Source: Oscillospiraceae bacterium (lineage in GTDB: Bacteria > Bacillota > Clostridia > UBA1212 > SIG427). From it: a DNA stretch of 64,000 bases. Location of the stretch: assembly GCA_015069135.1 (NCBI GenBank), contig SVJE01000001.1:62001-126000 (forward strand), read 5' to 3'. Shown here piece after piece: positions 24,601-33,852 of this stretch (positions are counted from its first letter, which is position 1; every line of letters starts with the position of its first letter). The translations under genes were made by a program, and so were the position numbers. A model generated the notes under the pieces. The model was not told the origin of the DNA and made no database searches. It worked only from the letters and a program-made list of their open reading frames with translations.

Positions 24601-24611
24601 TGTGGTATACT
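24582..24611 (+). promoter_or_regulatory. SigA-type promoter of citrate synthase
   Basis: TTGGCA (24582-24587), 18 bases, TATACT (24606-24611) with TGG directly before it as an extended -10. The GAAGGAGG ribosome binding site follows before ATG 24646. Confidence 0.55.
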
Positions 24612-24645
24612 GATTACCTAACTTATTTGAAGGAGGACACCACCT

Positions 24646-26025
24646 ATGGGAAAAAAACGCGAAAATGATTATTTTGCTATTACACCTGAGATGATCGCCC
24701 TGACTGAATTGTGTAAAGAAAACAGCACAATTGATACTTCATTATATGCAAAGTATGATGTTAAAAGAGGTTTAAGAGATATTAACGGAAAAGGCGTTCT
24801 GACAGGTCTTACAGAAATATCTGAAATTAAATCTTCTGAAATGGTTAACGGGGAAAGTGTGCCCTGTGACGGACAGCTGTATTACAGAGGAATAAATGTT
24901 CAGGATCTTGTTAACGGATTCCTAAGTGAGGATCGTTTTGGATTTGAGGAAACTGCTTATTTGCTTTTGTTTGGAAAATTACCGACTCCTGAACAGTTAA
25001 AGGAATTCAGAGAAATTCTTAATAAATACAGAACCCTTCCTACAAATTTTGTAAGAGATATCATTATGAAAGGTCCTACTGCGGACATGATGAATACTCT
25101 TTCCAGAAGTGTACTTACCCTATATGCTTATGATGAGAAGGGAAATGATACAAGTCTTCCTAACGTATTGAGACAGTGTATTGAAATGATTGCATTGTTC
25201 CCACAGTTAGCTGTATATGGATACCAGGCATATTATCACAGCCTTCATCCTTTAAACAGCTTCTTTATTCATCCGCCAAGACCTGATTTGTCTGTTGCGG
25301 AGAATATTCTCCACATGCTTCGTATTGACCATAAATATACTAAGCTGGAAGCTAAAATTCTTGATCTTGCATTGGTTCTTCATGCTGAACATGGTGGTGG
25401 TAACAACTCTACGTTTACAACTCATGTTGTTACTTCATCAGGTACAGATGCTTATTCTGTTATTGCTGCAGCTTTAGGTTCTCTTAAGGGTCCGAGACAC
25501 GGTGGAGCTAATATCAAGGTTGTACAGATGTTTGAGGATATGAAGAAGAATATAAAGAACTGGACTGACGAAGAAGAGGTTTCTCAATATTTAAGAAAGC
25601 TACTTAATAAAGAAGCTTTTGATAAGAGTGGTCTTATATATGGTATGGGTCATGCTGTGTATTCATTGTCAGATCCACGAGCTAATATATTCAAAGGCTT
25701 TGTTAAAGATCTTTCTATTGAAAACGGTATGGAGAAGGAGTATGAGCTTTATGCAATTGTTGAAAGACTTGCTCCTAAGGTTATCGGAGAATGCAGAAAG
25801 ACTTACAAAGGTGTTAGTGCTAACATTGACTTCTATTCAGGTTTTGTTTACCACATGTTGGGTTTACCGGAGGAACTTTTCACTCCTGTATTTGCTATGT
25901 CAAGAATAGTTGGTTGGAGTGCTCATCTTATAGAAGAGCAGATTAATGTTGGTAAGATTATTCGTCCTGCTTACATGAGTATTGCAGACAGAAAAGAGTA
26001 TATTCCAAGTAAAGAAAGAGAATAG
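24646..26025 (+). CDS. gltA: Citrate synthase
   Basis: A 459-residue citrate synthase. Active-site histidines and the aspartate region are visible: HAEHGGGNNSTF (about 246-257), GPRHGGAN (about 284-291), GMGHAVYSLSDPRA (about 330-343, catalytic His) and NIDFYSGFVYHMLG (catalytic Asp, about 395). It condenses oxaloacetate and acetyl-CoA to citrate for glutamate biosynthesis, which is usual in fermentative clostridia with an incomplete TCA cycle. The N-terminal ~60 residues are longer than in type II enzymes, as in other clostridial homologues. Confidence 0.95.
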   Translation: MGKKRENDYFAITPEMIALTELCKENSTIDTSLYAKYDVKRGLRDINGKGVLTGLTEISEIKSSEMVNGESVPCDGQLYYRGINVQDLVNGFLSEDRFGFEETAYLLLFGKLPTPEQLKEFREILNKYRTLPTNFVRDIIMKGPTADMMNTLSRSVLTLYAYDEKGNDTSLPNVLRQCIEMIALFPQLAVYGYQAYYHSLHPLNSFFIHPPRPDLSVAENILHMLRIDHKYTKLEAKILDLALVLHAEHGGGNNSTFTTHVVTSSGTDAYSVIAAALGSLKGPRHGGANIKVVQMFEDMKKNIKNWTDEEEVSQYLRKLLNKEAFDKSGLIYGMGHAVYSLSDPRANIFKGFVKDLSIENGMEKEYELYAIVERLAPKVIGECRKTYKGVSANIDFYSGFVYHMLGLPEELFTPVFAMSRIVGWSAHLIEEQINVGKIIRPAYMSIADRKEYIPSKERE

Positions 26026-26050
26026 CCGGATAAATTAATATTAATGATTG

Positions 26051-26083
26051 CTCCCTGTTCTTTAAGAGAATAGGGAGTTTTTG
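26051..26083 (+). terminator. Terminator of citrate synthase
   Basis: CTCCCTGTTCT pairs with AGAATAGGGAG around a short loop, followed by TTTTTG. It lies 25 bases after the gltA stop. Confidence 0.85.
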
Positions 26084-26222
26084 CTTTTGAGTGGTGTGAA
26101 AAAATGAGTAAAGTAAAATATTTACTGGTATTACTTGGTGTGGTTAATTTCCCTTTCTGTATGCACATGACTAGTGATTTACCCACTAACACTTTTTTGT
26201 GCCAAACAACTTCATTTTCTGG

Positions 26223-26250
26223 TTGAAATTACAAACCAAGATGTTATAAT
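26223..26250 (+). promoter_or_regulatory. Strong SigA promoter of the toxin-like locus
   Basis: TTGAAA (26223-26228), 16 bases, TATAAT (26245-26250), with TGT directly before the -10 (extended -10). No gene of normal size follows; the expected transcript begins near 26257 with a long leader. Confidence 0.7.
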
Positions 26251-26256
26251 AGAAGT

Positions 26257-26422
26257 GTGGAAATCAGCCGACGAAGTCGAGTTTAAGGGGTGCCATAACC
26301 CCGTCTCCTTGTAGATGGTTGACGGTTTATAAGACGGTTGCCTCCTGTCATTCTATGAATGAGGAAAGGAGAGCGATGTTAAAGCTTTCGTAGAAAATAC
26401 GTTTTCAAAGGAGGCTTGATAC
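26257..26422 (+). ncRNA. Structured leader RNA of the toxin-like locus
   Basis: About 165 bases between the promoter and the putative toxin start hold several hairpins: CGAC-GAA-GTCG (26269-26279), GGGG-N8-CCCC (26287-26302), and TCATTC-TA-TGAATGA within a CTCCT/AGGAG stem (about 26342-26370). A strong ribosome binding site AAAGGAGG ends it (26407-26414). The layout resembles leaders of type I toxin mRNAs, where structure holds back translation. Confidence 0.45.
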
Positions 26423-26424
26423 AT

Positions 26425-26513
26425 GTGAGTTTTCAGACATTGGAACTATTTGTAGTATCATTGGATTTCTCTTTACAATCTATGTTTATTATAAATCCCA
26501 AAAGAAAAAGTGA
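26425..26513 (+). pseudogene. Frameshifted small hydrophobic toxin (holin-like, type I TA)
   Basis: GTG 26425, 10 bases after AAAGGAGG, opens a frame reading MSFQTLELFVVSL, then becomes uncharacteristic (DFSLQSM) and runs on to 26553. One base back, the other frame reads GFLFTIYVYYKSQKKK and stops at 26511-26513. Joined near 26461 they give a 29-residue peptide with a Phe/Gln-rich start, one membrane helix and a lysine-rich tail, as in putative holin-like type I toxins. A one-base deletion, a programmed shift or a sequence error could explain this. Promoter, leader, 3' hairpin and candidate antisense promoter support a toxin-antitoxin locus. Confidence 0.5.
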
Positions 26514-26543
26514 ACCGTCTACTAGCACTGGAAGGTTCACTGG
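26500..26543 (-). ncRNA. Candidate antisense RNA with terminator opposite the toxin 3' end
   Basis: A hairpin AGTGAACC (26509-26516) / GGTTCACT (26534-26541) is followed, when read on the minus strand, by TTTTTCTTTT, so it terminates transcription running leftward. The nearby minus-strand promoter would start an RNA near 26543, making it very short; a longer antisense RNA from another start is also possible. Confidence 0.3.
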
Positions 26544-26549
26544 TTTGAG

Positions 26550-26579
26550 ATAATAATCTCATTAACTATATCTTATCAA
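26550..26579 (-). promoter_or_regulatory. Candidate antisense promoter
   Basis: On the minus strand, TTGATA (26579-26574) and TATTAT (26555-26550) are 18 bases apart. It faces the toxin-like frame, the arrangement used by type I antitoxin RNAs. Confidence 0.4.
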
Positions 26580-26582
26580 CTG

Positions 26583-26865
26583 TGGTAACCGTTTTTGATT
26601 TCCACAGCTTTATTGTAATATATGTTTTTATAATGTCAATATTTTTCTCGGACAGATTCCAATACTCAATTTTTTGTTTATTTTTTCTGATTTAGAATTA
26701 AAGCACATACTTTCTTGGACTTTTTATTGTCAACTAAGTGCTAAAGGCTGTTTTTGGGTACTTTACGAATTGAAGAGTTATGTACAGAAAATAATTGCTA
26801 AACCAACAAAAAAATGTTACTATAATATAATGATTTTGAAAATATAATTTTAGGCGGTGTTGCAC
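26583..26865. other. Non-coding stretch before the GH43-like gene
   Basis: A/T-rich sequence with no open frame I trust. A hairpin CTGTGG/CCACAG spans 26580-26607. Near 26820 a TATAAT run lies about 40 bases before the next start; its -35 partner is weak (TTGCTA with 20-base spacing). Confidence 0.4.
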
Positions 26866-28554
26866 ATGAAAAAAGCTAAAAACAAACTTTTATTTATTGC
26901 TTTAGCAATGGTTTTGTGCCTGTGCGCTTTAACCGGGTGTGATATGGCCAAAGAAGAAGATGGGCCTAAAGTAACACCTGATACAAACAGCTATATTTCT
27001 ATGGCAGTAACCGATAGATTATCTTCAGTAGATTTCCCTGAAACACCTTCCGGTGATAATATTTTTGAACCAGCTTTCATTATGTATGCAAATGGTGATA
27101 TTGACGGATGGTACACATGTTCGGGAAGCATCACCGGAGAAACATGGATTGTGTATAACCATTTTGAAAGAGAAACAAACCAATGGTCAGACTACAAATG
27201 TGTACTTCAGACCAGTGCCGGAGCCTTGGATTCATATGCCGTTTCACAACCATCTGTAATAAAATACGGTGACTACTATTACATGGCATATACCGGCTCT
27301 TCATTAAATGAAGAAGGTGCTGAAAGTAGCTGCACAGGTGGTTTCATAGCCCGTTCAGAAAACCCGGATGGACCATATGAAAAATGGAACGGAGCAGATT
27401 GGGGTGGAATAGCGGTTCCTTTCGTATACTTTAACGGACCTGTTAATCAGCCTGGTGCATCATCATTATCATTGGTTGAAATTGATGACACAGTATATGT
27501 ATATTACACATGGGATTCTGCCGATACAGAAGGAAATATTGTAAGCCAGATACGTCTTGCAAAAGCCAATATCAAAGATGAAAATTGGCCGGGAAAGATA
27601 AACCAGTATGGCAACGTGTGTTACGGCAAAGGTGACATATCCGGCCTGGATGTTAAATATTCAGAAGCTACCGGTAAAATGATAGCTGTTGGTGTGGATA
27701 ATTCAGATACTGACGAAAGTCGCATTGTTTGTTTTGAAGGAAACACTCCGGAAAAGTTAATCAGAATAGCAGTTTCAGAAGGTGAAATTCATAAAAAAAT
27801 AAATTCTGTAGGTGTTTCAGGCAGTGTGAATGGACATATAAGGGCTGAAAGTGACTATGAGCCTTTCCTGATGTATGCTTATGACAAAGGATACCAGTGG
27901 TCTTCAATTGAGTTCTGCTTATCAGACAGAACGGGTTCCTCGAATCAGCCTGTATATATAACAGAAGAAAGTGATGTATCAGATGAGGAAATTGATGAAA
28001 ACGCGTCAATAATGGCTCTTAAAGCTGATATCGGTTTCCAGAACTACATTATCTCAGATAACAGAGAGGTAATGCTTTCCGTTATGGATCAGAACGGAAC
28101 AATAAGACCTTTAACAGAAGGTGAAAAACAAAGATTGACCTTTTCAGAACACAATGAAGATATTATAGATTTTGACGGAAATATCTGCATACCTAAAAAC
28201 AGTGGTTTAACTACTGTAAAGGTAACGCTTGATGGGGTAAGTACATATTACACAGCAGCAGTATATAATGACCCTAATACAAATAAGGAAAATCCAGCAT
28301 ATCTTAAGTGTTATGAATCCGTAGTTGTTCAGTCTTTATCAGAAGAATCTGCTGTACAGTTATGTGCTTTCACAGAAAGTAACGGCGGAACTTTCAGAGA
28401 ACATTATACAGATCTTACATTTTCTGATTATGATAATGAAATAATTAATATAAGTGAATCCGGTATTCTTAAGCCGATTTCAGAAGGTAAAACAGAGGTA
28501 ACACTTACCCACAGAGATCGTAGCGTAATAATAACCGTAATAATTACACCATAA
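26866..28554 (+). CDS. GH43-like beta-propeller lipoprotein with Ig-like C terminus
   Basis: A 562-residue lipoprotein: signal peptide with lipobox (ALTGC, Cys about 24), then a five-bladed propeller-type domain (about 35-365) with SQPSVIKYGDYYYMAYTGSS and VEIDDTVYVYYTWDS, typical of GH43/GH62/GH130-like folds. Two beta-sandwich repeats follow (about 390-475 and 485-562), ending in FSDYDNEIINISESGILKPI and GKTEVTLTHRD, as in bacterial Ig-like (Big_2) domains. It probably binds or cleaves a polysaccharide at the cell surface; catalytic acids cannot be placed securely. ATG 26866 follows AGGCGG; GTG 26857 is less likely. Confidence 0.7.
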   Translation: MKKAKNKLLFIALAMVLCLCALTGCDMAKEEDGPKVTPDTNSYISMAVTDRLSSVDFPETPSGDNIFEPAFIMYANGDIDGWYTCSGSITGETWIVYNHFERETNQWSDYKCVLQTSAGALDSYAVSQPSVIKYGDYYYMAYTGSSLNEEGAESSCTGGFIARSENPDGPYEKWNGADWGGIAVPFVYFNGPVNQPGASSLSLVEIDDTVYVYYTWDSADTEGNIVSQIRLAKANIKDENWPGKINQYGNVCYGKGDISGLDVKYSEATGKMIAVGVDNSDTDESRIVCFEGNTPEKLIRIAVSEGEIHKKINSVGVSGSVNGHIRAESDYEPFLMYAYDKGYQWSSIEFCLSDRTGSSNQPVYITEESDVSDEEIDENASIMALKADIGFQNYIISDNREVMLSVMDQNGTIRPLTEGEKQRLTFSEHNEDIIDFDGNICIPKNSGLTTVKVTLDGVSTYYTAAVYNDPNTNKENPAYLKCYESVVVQSLSEESAVQLCAFTESNGGTFREHYTDLTFSDYDNEIINISESGILKPISEGKTEVTLTHRDRSVIITVIITP

Positions 28555-28567
28555 GGGAGGATAAATT

Positions 28568-29848
28568 ATGAATATCAAAACAAAATGTGTACAGGGCGAA
28601 TATCAGCCCGGAAATGGCGATCCAAGAGTGGTGCCGATTGTTCAGAGTACAACATACAAATATAGTTCGGCAGGGGAAATGGGAGATTTGTTTGATCTTA
28701 AAGCAGAAGGCTTTTTCTATACCAGACTTGCGAATCCTACTGTAGATTGGGTTGAAAAGAAAATTGCCGCATTGGAAGGTGGTATTGCAGCTGTAATGAC
28801 ATCTTCAGGTCAGTCAGCTTCAATGTATTCAATACTGAATATTTGTAAAGCAGGGGATCATGTTGTTTCTGCCAGTGCTATTTACGGTGGAACATATAAT
28901 CTTTTCAATAAGACAATAAGAGAAATGGGTATTGATTTTACATTTTTAGCGCCTGGTGCAACTGAAGAGGAAATCAACGCAGCTTTCAAACCAAATACAA
29001 AATGTGTTTTTGGCGAAACATTGGCAAATCCTTCTTTGGATGTGTTTGATATCGAATTGTATGCAAAATGTGCACACGCGCACAATGTGCCATTGATAGT
29101 AGATAACACATTTGCCACACCAATCAACTGCAGACCTTTTGAATTTGGTGCAGATATTGTAACTCATTCTACAACTAAATATATGGATGGTCATGCTTGT
29201 GCTTTAGGTGGTGTTGTAGTTGACAGCGGAAACTTCACTTGGGATAAAGATAAGTACCCCGGCCTTACTACACCGGACGAAACATACCACGGTGTAGTTT
29301 ATACAGAGACTTTTGGCAAGGCTGCATATATTACTAAAATGAGAACTCACCTTATGAGAGATATAGGTGCAATGCAGAGTCCGCAAAATGCTTTTTACAC
29401 TAACTTAGGTCTGGAAACCCTGGCGCTTCGTATGGAAAGACACTGTAGCAATGCCATGACAATTGCAAAGTTCCTTAAAGCTGAATCAGAAAAGCCTGAC
29501 GGTAAAATCTCATGGGTTAACTATCCTGATATTGATGAGGGTAAAAATGGTGAGCTTTGTAAAAAGTACCTTCCTAATGGTTCCTGCGGTGTAATTTCCT
29601 TTGGCGTAAAAGGCGGCAAGGAAGGTGCTGTTAAGTTCATGGAAAATCTCAAATTAGCAGCATTAGTTGTTCACGTTGCAGATATCAGAACTTGCGTCCT
29701 TCATCCGGCTACAACAACTCACAGACAGCTTTCTGATGCAGAACTTGAAAAAGCAGGAGTGCCTGCAGACCTTATCAGAATGTCTGTTGGTATTGAAGAT
29801 ATTGACGATTTACTTGATGATATTAAAAATGCGTTGGCTAATGTGTAA
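28568..29848 (+). CDS. metY: O-acetylhomoserine sulfhydrylase / aminocarboxypropyltransferase
   Basis: A 426-residue PLP enzyme of the Cys/Met metabolism family. The PLP lysine is in THSTTKYMDGHACALGG (about 194-210), with FYTRLANPTVDWVEKKIAALEGG (about 51-73) near the N terminus and ADIRTCVLHPATTTHRQL near the C terminus. It makes homocysteine from O-acetylhomoserine and sulfide. The length and the long insertion before the C-terminal domain fit MetY better than MetB. GGGAGG precedes ATG 28568, 13 bases after the GH43-like gene, so read-through is possible, though the functions look unrelated. Confidence 0.9.
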   Translation: MNIKTKCVQGEYQPGNGDPRVVPIVQSTTYKYSSAGEMGDLFDLKAEGFFYTRLANPTVDWVEKKIAALEGGIAAVMTSSGQSASMYSILNICKAGDHVVSASAIYGGTYNLFNKTIREMGIDFTFLAPGATEEEINAAFKPNTKCVFGETLANPSLDVFDIELYAKCAHAHNVPLIVDNTFATPINCRPFEFGADIVTHSTTKYMDGHACALGGVVVDSGNFTWDKDKYPGLTTPDETYHGVVYTETFGKAAYITKMRTHLMRDIGAMQSPQNAFYTNLGLETLALRMERHCSNAMTIAKFLKAESEKPDGKISWVNYPDIDEGKNGELCKKYLPNGSCGVISFGVKGGKEGAVKFMENLKLAALVVHVADIRTCVLHPATTTHRQLSDAELEKAGVPADLIRMSVGIEDIDDLLDDIKNALANV

Positions 29849-29859
29849 GGTAGGATGCT

Positions 29860-31290
29860 ATGGAGTATAATAGAGTATCAGAACTTTTTTACGAAATATC
29901 TAAGGTACCGAGAGGATCAGGTAATCCGGAAGGAATATCTGAATTTATTGCATCATTTGCTATGAAAAACGGATGTCAGGTGCTTAAAGATGCAGAGTGC
30001 AATGTTTTCGTTTCGAAACCTGCTTCTAAAGGATATGAAGATTATGAAACATTGGTTTTTCAGGCACACATGGATATGGTATGTGTTGTGGATAAAGATG
30101 TTAACCATGATTTTCTTACAGATCCTATTGAAATAGAAGAAAGAGACGGATGGATATATGCAAAAGGCACTACTTTAGGTGCAGATGATGGTCTTGGTGT
30201 AGCTATTATGATGGCTCTTATTGAAAGTAAAGAGCCTATGGGAAAGACCGAATATATATTTACTACTGATGAAGAAACCAACATGACAGGTGCACAAAAC
30301 TTCGACTGTAGTCTTGTAACAGGTAAATATATTATCAACCTTGACAATGAGGAAGAAGGGGTTCTCATAGTAAGTTCTGCAGGAATATCAGACCTTAGAA
30401 TGAAACTTCCATATAGTTCGTTGGGTGTAACTGAAGAAAGTGTTAATAACAGCTATGAAATTTGGATTGACGGATTTAAAGGCGGACACTCGGGAATGGA
30501 TATTATCAATCTTCATCTTAATGCAGTTAAGGAATTGGATATGATTATTAAGGAAGTAAGAAAACTTCCCGGTTTTAAGCTTCTGGAACTTAAAGCAGGT
30601 TCACATATGAATGCAATTCCTAAGTCTTCAGGCTTTGTGTTTACTGCTGATAGTGTAGCGGGTGTTGAAGATTTCCTTAAGGAAAAGGAAGTGTCCATGA
30701 AAGCTACAGAGCCTACAGCTGTAATACGTTTTACCGAAAAGAAAGAAACTATAAGGACAAAAGTTTATTCTGAAAAAGCTTATGAGACTATCAGTGGCGT
30801 TATCGAAAAAGCACCTCACGGTATAATAAAAATGGATGACCATGTGGAAAATCTTCCTGAAACATCCATGAATCTTGCTCGTTTGGTGGAAACAGATGAT
30901 GCTCTTGAAATCTGGTGCTGTTTCAGAAGCAGCAAAGACCAGGCTATGTATGATGGTCGTGACATGATTGAGTCATTGGCAAAGGACGCCGGCGGAGAAC
31001 TTATGTCAGCCTTCTTTGAAACCGGCTGGGAGAGAAATGAAAACAGCAGACTTACTCCTTTTATAGTTAAGTGTTATGAAGATACATTAAAGGAAACTCC
31101 TAAGGTTGAAGGTATACATGCAGGTCTTGAATGTGGTTGCTGGTCGCGAAATATTAAGGATGCTGACATTGTGTCCATGGGACCGACTCTGGAAAACCCA
31201 CACACAACCAGAGAGAGAGCATTACTTTCATCTTTGGAAAAGTATGTATCTTTAGTTGATTCTATTGTGAAAAACGCAGATAAAATTTGA
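29860..31290 (+). CDS. pepD: Aminoacyl-histidine dipeptidase (PepD, M20C)
   Basis: A 476-residue cytosolic zinc dipeptidase. Metal-binding motifs are intact: FQAHMDMVC (His near 69), TLGADDGLGVA (bridging Asp near 108) and TTDEETNMTGA (catalytic Glu and ligand, about 136-146). The C-terminal dimerisation domain insertion (GFKGGHSGMDI, about 206-216) is present. It cleaves Xaa-His and other dipeptides. The start is 11 bases after metY, and a terminator follows. Confidence 0.93.
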   Translation: MEYNRVSELFYEISKVPRGSGNPEGISEFIASFAMKNGCQVLKDAECNVFVSKPASKGYEDYETLVFQAHMDMVCVVDKDVNHDFLTDPIEIEERDGWIYAKGTTLGADDGLGVAIMMALIESKEPMGKTEYIFTTDEETNMTGAQNFDCSLVTGKYIINLDNEEEGVLIVSSAGISDLRMKLPYSSLGVTEESVNNSYEIWIDGFKGGHSGMDIINLHLNAVKELDMIIKEVRKLPGFKLLELKAGSHMNAIPKSSGFVFTADSVAGVEDFLKEKEVSMKATEPTAVIRFTEKKETIRTKVYSEKAYETISGVIEKAPHGIIKMDDHVENLPETSMNLARLVETDDALEIWCCFRSSKDQAMYDGRDMIESLAKDAGGELMSAFFETGWERNENSRLTPFIVKCYEDTLKETPKVEGIHAGLECGCWSRNIKDADIVSMGPTLENPHTTRERALLSSLEKYVSLVDSIVKNADKI

Positions 31291-31310
31291 TTTTAGCCTA
31301 TACATTTTAC

Positions 31311-31340
31311 CCCGATGCGAAAAAAACTCGTGTCGGGGAT
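31311..31340 (+). terminator. Terminator after pepD
   Basis: CCCCGATGCG and CGTGTCGGGG pair over ten positions (two G-U pairs) around a 10-base A-rich loop. The T-tract behind it (ATTTGTATTTT) is weak. Confidence 0.7.
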
Positions 31341-31346
31341 TTGTAT

Positions 31347-31375
31347 TTTACAATGAAAGTAAAATGTGATATTAT
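31347..31375 (+). promoter_or_regulatory. SigA promoter of leuS
   Basis: TTTACA (31347-31352), 17 bases, TATTAT (31370-31375), 37 bases before the leuS start. The leader is too short for a T-box riboswitch. Confidence 0.75.
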
Positions 31376-31411
31376 TAGGGTTGTTATTTCAATTTATTGG
31401 AGGCTGTGTCT

Positions 31412-33835
31412 ATGAACACAAAAGTAGAAAATTATAATTTCTCTGACATTGAGAAGAAGTGGCAGAAAATATGGAAAGATACAAGGGCTTTTGCAGCAGG
31501 TACTGATTATACAAAGCCTAAATTTTACGGACTTATTGAGTTCCCTTATCCATCAGGTAACGGACTTCACGTAGGTCACCCAAGATCAAATACTGCTATG
31601 GATATTATAGCAAGAAAGAGAAGAATGGAAGGTTATAATGTTCTGTTCCCAATGGGATGGGATGCATTTGGTCTTCCTGCAGAGAACTTTGCTATTAAGA
31701 ATAAAGTTCATCCGGCAGTTGTTACTAAAAACAATGTAGATCATTTCAGAGCTCAGTTGGACAAGTTAGGATTCTCTTTTGATTGGGAAAGAGAAATAAA
31801 TACAACTGATCCTGATTACTATAAATGGACACAGTGGATTTTCCTTAAAATGTTCGAGAAGGGATTAGCTTATAAGTCTGAAATGCCTATTAACTGGTGT
31901 ACTCAGTGTAAAGTTGGCCTTGCTAACGAGGAAGTTGTTGGCGGTGTTTGTGAGCGTTGCGGCGGAGAAGTTGTACGTAAAGTAAAGAGCCAGTGGATGC
32001 TTAAGATTACAGAATATGCTCAGAAGCTTATTGATGGTCTTGAAAATGTAAACTTTATTGAAAAGGTAAAAACTCAGCAGATTAACTGGATTGGTCGTAG
32101 TGAAGGTGCAGAAGTAGAGTTTAAGCTGGCTTGCTCTGATGATACTCTTACTGTATATACAACAAGACCTGATACATTGTTCGGTGCTACATACATGGTT
32201 ATTTCACCTGAGCATCCTATTATTGAGAAACTTAAGGACTCTATTGAGAATTATGATGAAGTTCTTGATTATAAGGCACAAGCTGCTAAAAAGTCTGATT
32301 TTGAAAGAACAGAACTTGCTAAGGATAAGACCGGTGTAGCTCTTAAGGGCGTAACAGCTATTAACCCGGTAAACGGCAAGGAGATACCTGTATGGACATC
32401 TGACTATGTTCTTATTTCTTATGGTACAGGTGCTATTATGGCTGTTCCTGCACATGACGACAGAGACTGGGCATTTGCTAAGAAGTTTGATTTACCTATA
32501 ATCGAAGTTGTAGCCGGTGGCGACGTACAGAATGAAGCTTTTACCGATATTGCTACAGGTACAATGGTTAACTCTGATTTCCTTAACGGATTGAGTGTAG
32601 CAGAAGCTAAGAAAACAATTATTGAATGGTTGGCTGAAAAGGGTGTGGGACACTCTAAGGTTAACTTTAAATTAAGAGACTGGGTATTCTCCAGACAGCG
32701 TTACTGGGGTGAGCCTATACCGTTGGTTTACTGTGAGAAGTGCGGATGGGTGCCGGTTCCTGAAAAAGATTTGCCGGTAAGATTGCCTGATATTGACAAC
32801 TATGTTCAGACAGATGATGGTGAATCACCACTTACAAAGGTAGAAGAATGGGTAAATACTACTTGTCCTCATTGTGGCGGTCCTGCTAAAAGGGAAACAG
32901 ATACTATGCCTCAGTGGGCTGGTTCTTCCTGGTACTTTATCCGTTATTGTGATCCACATAATAAGGATGAATATATTTCTAAAGAAGCTATGGATTACTG
33001 GCTTCCTGTTGACTGGTACAATGGTGGTATGGAGCATACAACACTTCACCTTCTGTACTCAAGATTCTGGCATAAGTTCCTTTATGACTGTGGCGTTATG
33101 TCAAAGCCTGAGCCATATCTTAAGAGAACATCTCACGGTATGATTTTAGGTGAGAACAACGAAAAAATGTCCAAGTCCAGAGGAAATGTTATTAATCCTG
33201 ATGATGTTGTAGCAGAAATTGGTGCAGACGCATTCAGAGTATATGAAATGTTTATGGGTGCTTTTGATCAGGCTATTCCGTGGTCTACAAGAGGTGCTAA
33301 GGGATGCTTCAAGTTCTTAGAGAGAGTATGGAGACTTCAGAATATGCTTACAGATGAAGAAGGTATTTCTGAAATGCACAAAGCTTCTGTTCACAGCACA
33401 ATTAAGAAAGTTACTGAAGACTATGAGCGTATGAAGTTTAATACTGCCATTGCTGCAATGATGTCCTTGGTAAATGAAATTTATGAAAAGGGAAGTCTTT
33501 CAAGAGGCGATTTACATGCGTTAATTCTTCTTTTGAATCCTGTTGCACCTCACATGACAGAAGAAATCAGAGAACTTCAGAGTCTTGGATCTGAGCCTGT
33601 TTACAAACAGAGTTGGCCTTCTTATGATGAAAAAGCTATGGTTAAAGAGTCTATTGAGCTGGCTGTTCAGATTAATGGTAAGGTAAGAGGTCGAATTGAT
33701 GTACCTACAGCCTTTGGTAAAGAAGAAACAGAAAAGCTTGTTATGGAAGACGAAAAGATTCAGGCTTTGTTGGAAGGTAAGACAATTAGAAAGTTAATTG
33801 TAGTCCCCGGAAGAATTATTAATATTGTAGTTTGA
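31412..33835 (+). CDS. leuS: Leucyl-tRNA synthetase
   Basis: An 807-residue class I synthetase with the HIGH-type motif ([13 protein letters not shown], about 45-57), the CP1 editing domain ([15 protein letters not shown], about 248-262), zinc-type cysteine pairs (CTQCKVG, CERCGGE; CEKCGW, CPHCGG), and the KMSKS loop ([14 protein letters not shown], about 580). ATG 31412 lies 8 bases after GGAGG; an in-frame TTG at 31397 overlaps that site and is unlikely. It is followed by argS 17 bases later. Confidence 0.97.
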   Translation: MNTKVENYNFSDIEKKWQKIWKDTRAFAAGTDYTKPKFYGLIEFPYPSGNGLHVGHPRSNTAMDIIARKRRMEGYNVLFPMGWDAFGLPAENFAIKNKVHPAVVTKNNVDHFRAQLDKLGFSFDWEREINTTDPDYYKWTQWIFLKMFEKGLAYKSEMPINWCTQCKVGLANEEVVGGVCERCGGEVVRKVKSQWMLKITEYAQKLIDGLENVNFIEKVKTQQINWIGRSEGAEVEFKLACSDDTLTVYTTRPDTLFGATYMVISPEHPIIEKLKDSIENYDEVLDYKAQAAKKSDFERTELAKDKTGVALKGVTAINPVNGKEIPVWTSDYVLISYGTGAIMAVPAHDDRDWAFAKKFDLPIIEVVAGGDVQNEAFTDIATGTMVNSDFLNGLSVAEAKKTIIEWLAEKGVGHSKVNFKLRDWVFSRQRYWGEPIPLVYCEKCGWVPVPEKDLPVRLPDIDNYVQTDDGESPLTKVEEWVNTTCPHCGGPAKRETDTMPQWAGSSWYFIRYCDPHNKDEYISKEAMDYWLPVDWYNGGMEHTTLHLLYSRFWHKFLYDCGVMSKPEPYLKRTSHGMILGENNEKMSKSRGNVINPDDVVAEIGADAFRVYEMFMGAFDQAIPWSTRGAKGCFKFLERVWRLQNMLTDEEGISEMHKASVHSTIKKVTEDYERMKFNTAIAAMMSLVNEIYEKGSLSRGDLHALILLLNPVAPHMTEEIRELQSLGSEPVYKQSWPSYDEKAMVKESIELAVQINGKVRGRIDVPTAFGKEETEKLVMEDEKIQALLEGKTIRKLIVVPGRIINIVV

Positions 33836-33852
33836 TTTTATAAGAGGAAGAT

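Noticed and set aside
26104..26226. A 40-codon frame (MSKVKYLLVLLG...) after the gltA terminator
   Set aside because: Poor ribosome binding site, no promoter of its own seen, an unremarkable C-terminal half, and it overlaps the start of the toxin-locus promoter. Probably chance in A/T-rich DNA.
29204..29386. Minus-strand frames within metY
   Set aside because: Overlap a strongly conserved PLP enzyme and lack start signals.
31291..31411. T-box riboswitch before leuS
   Set aside because: The leader is under 40 bases after the promoter and has no specifier loop or T-box sequence.
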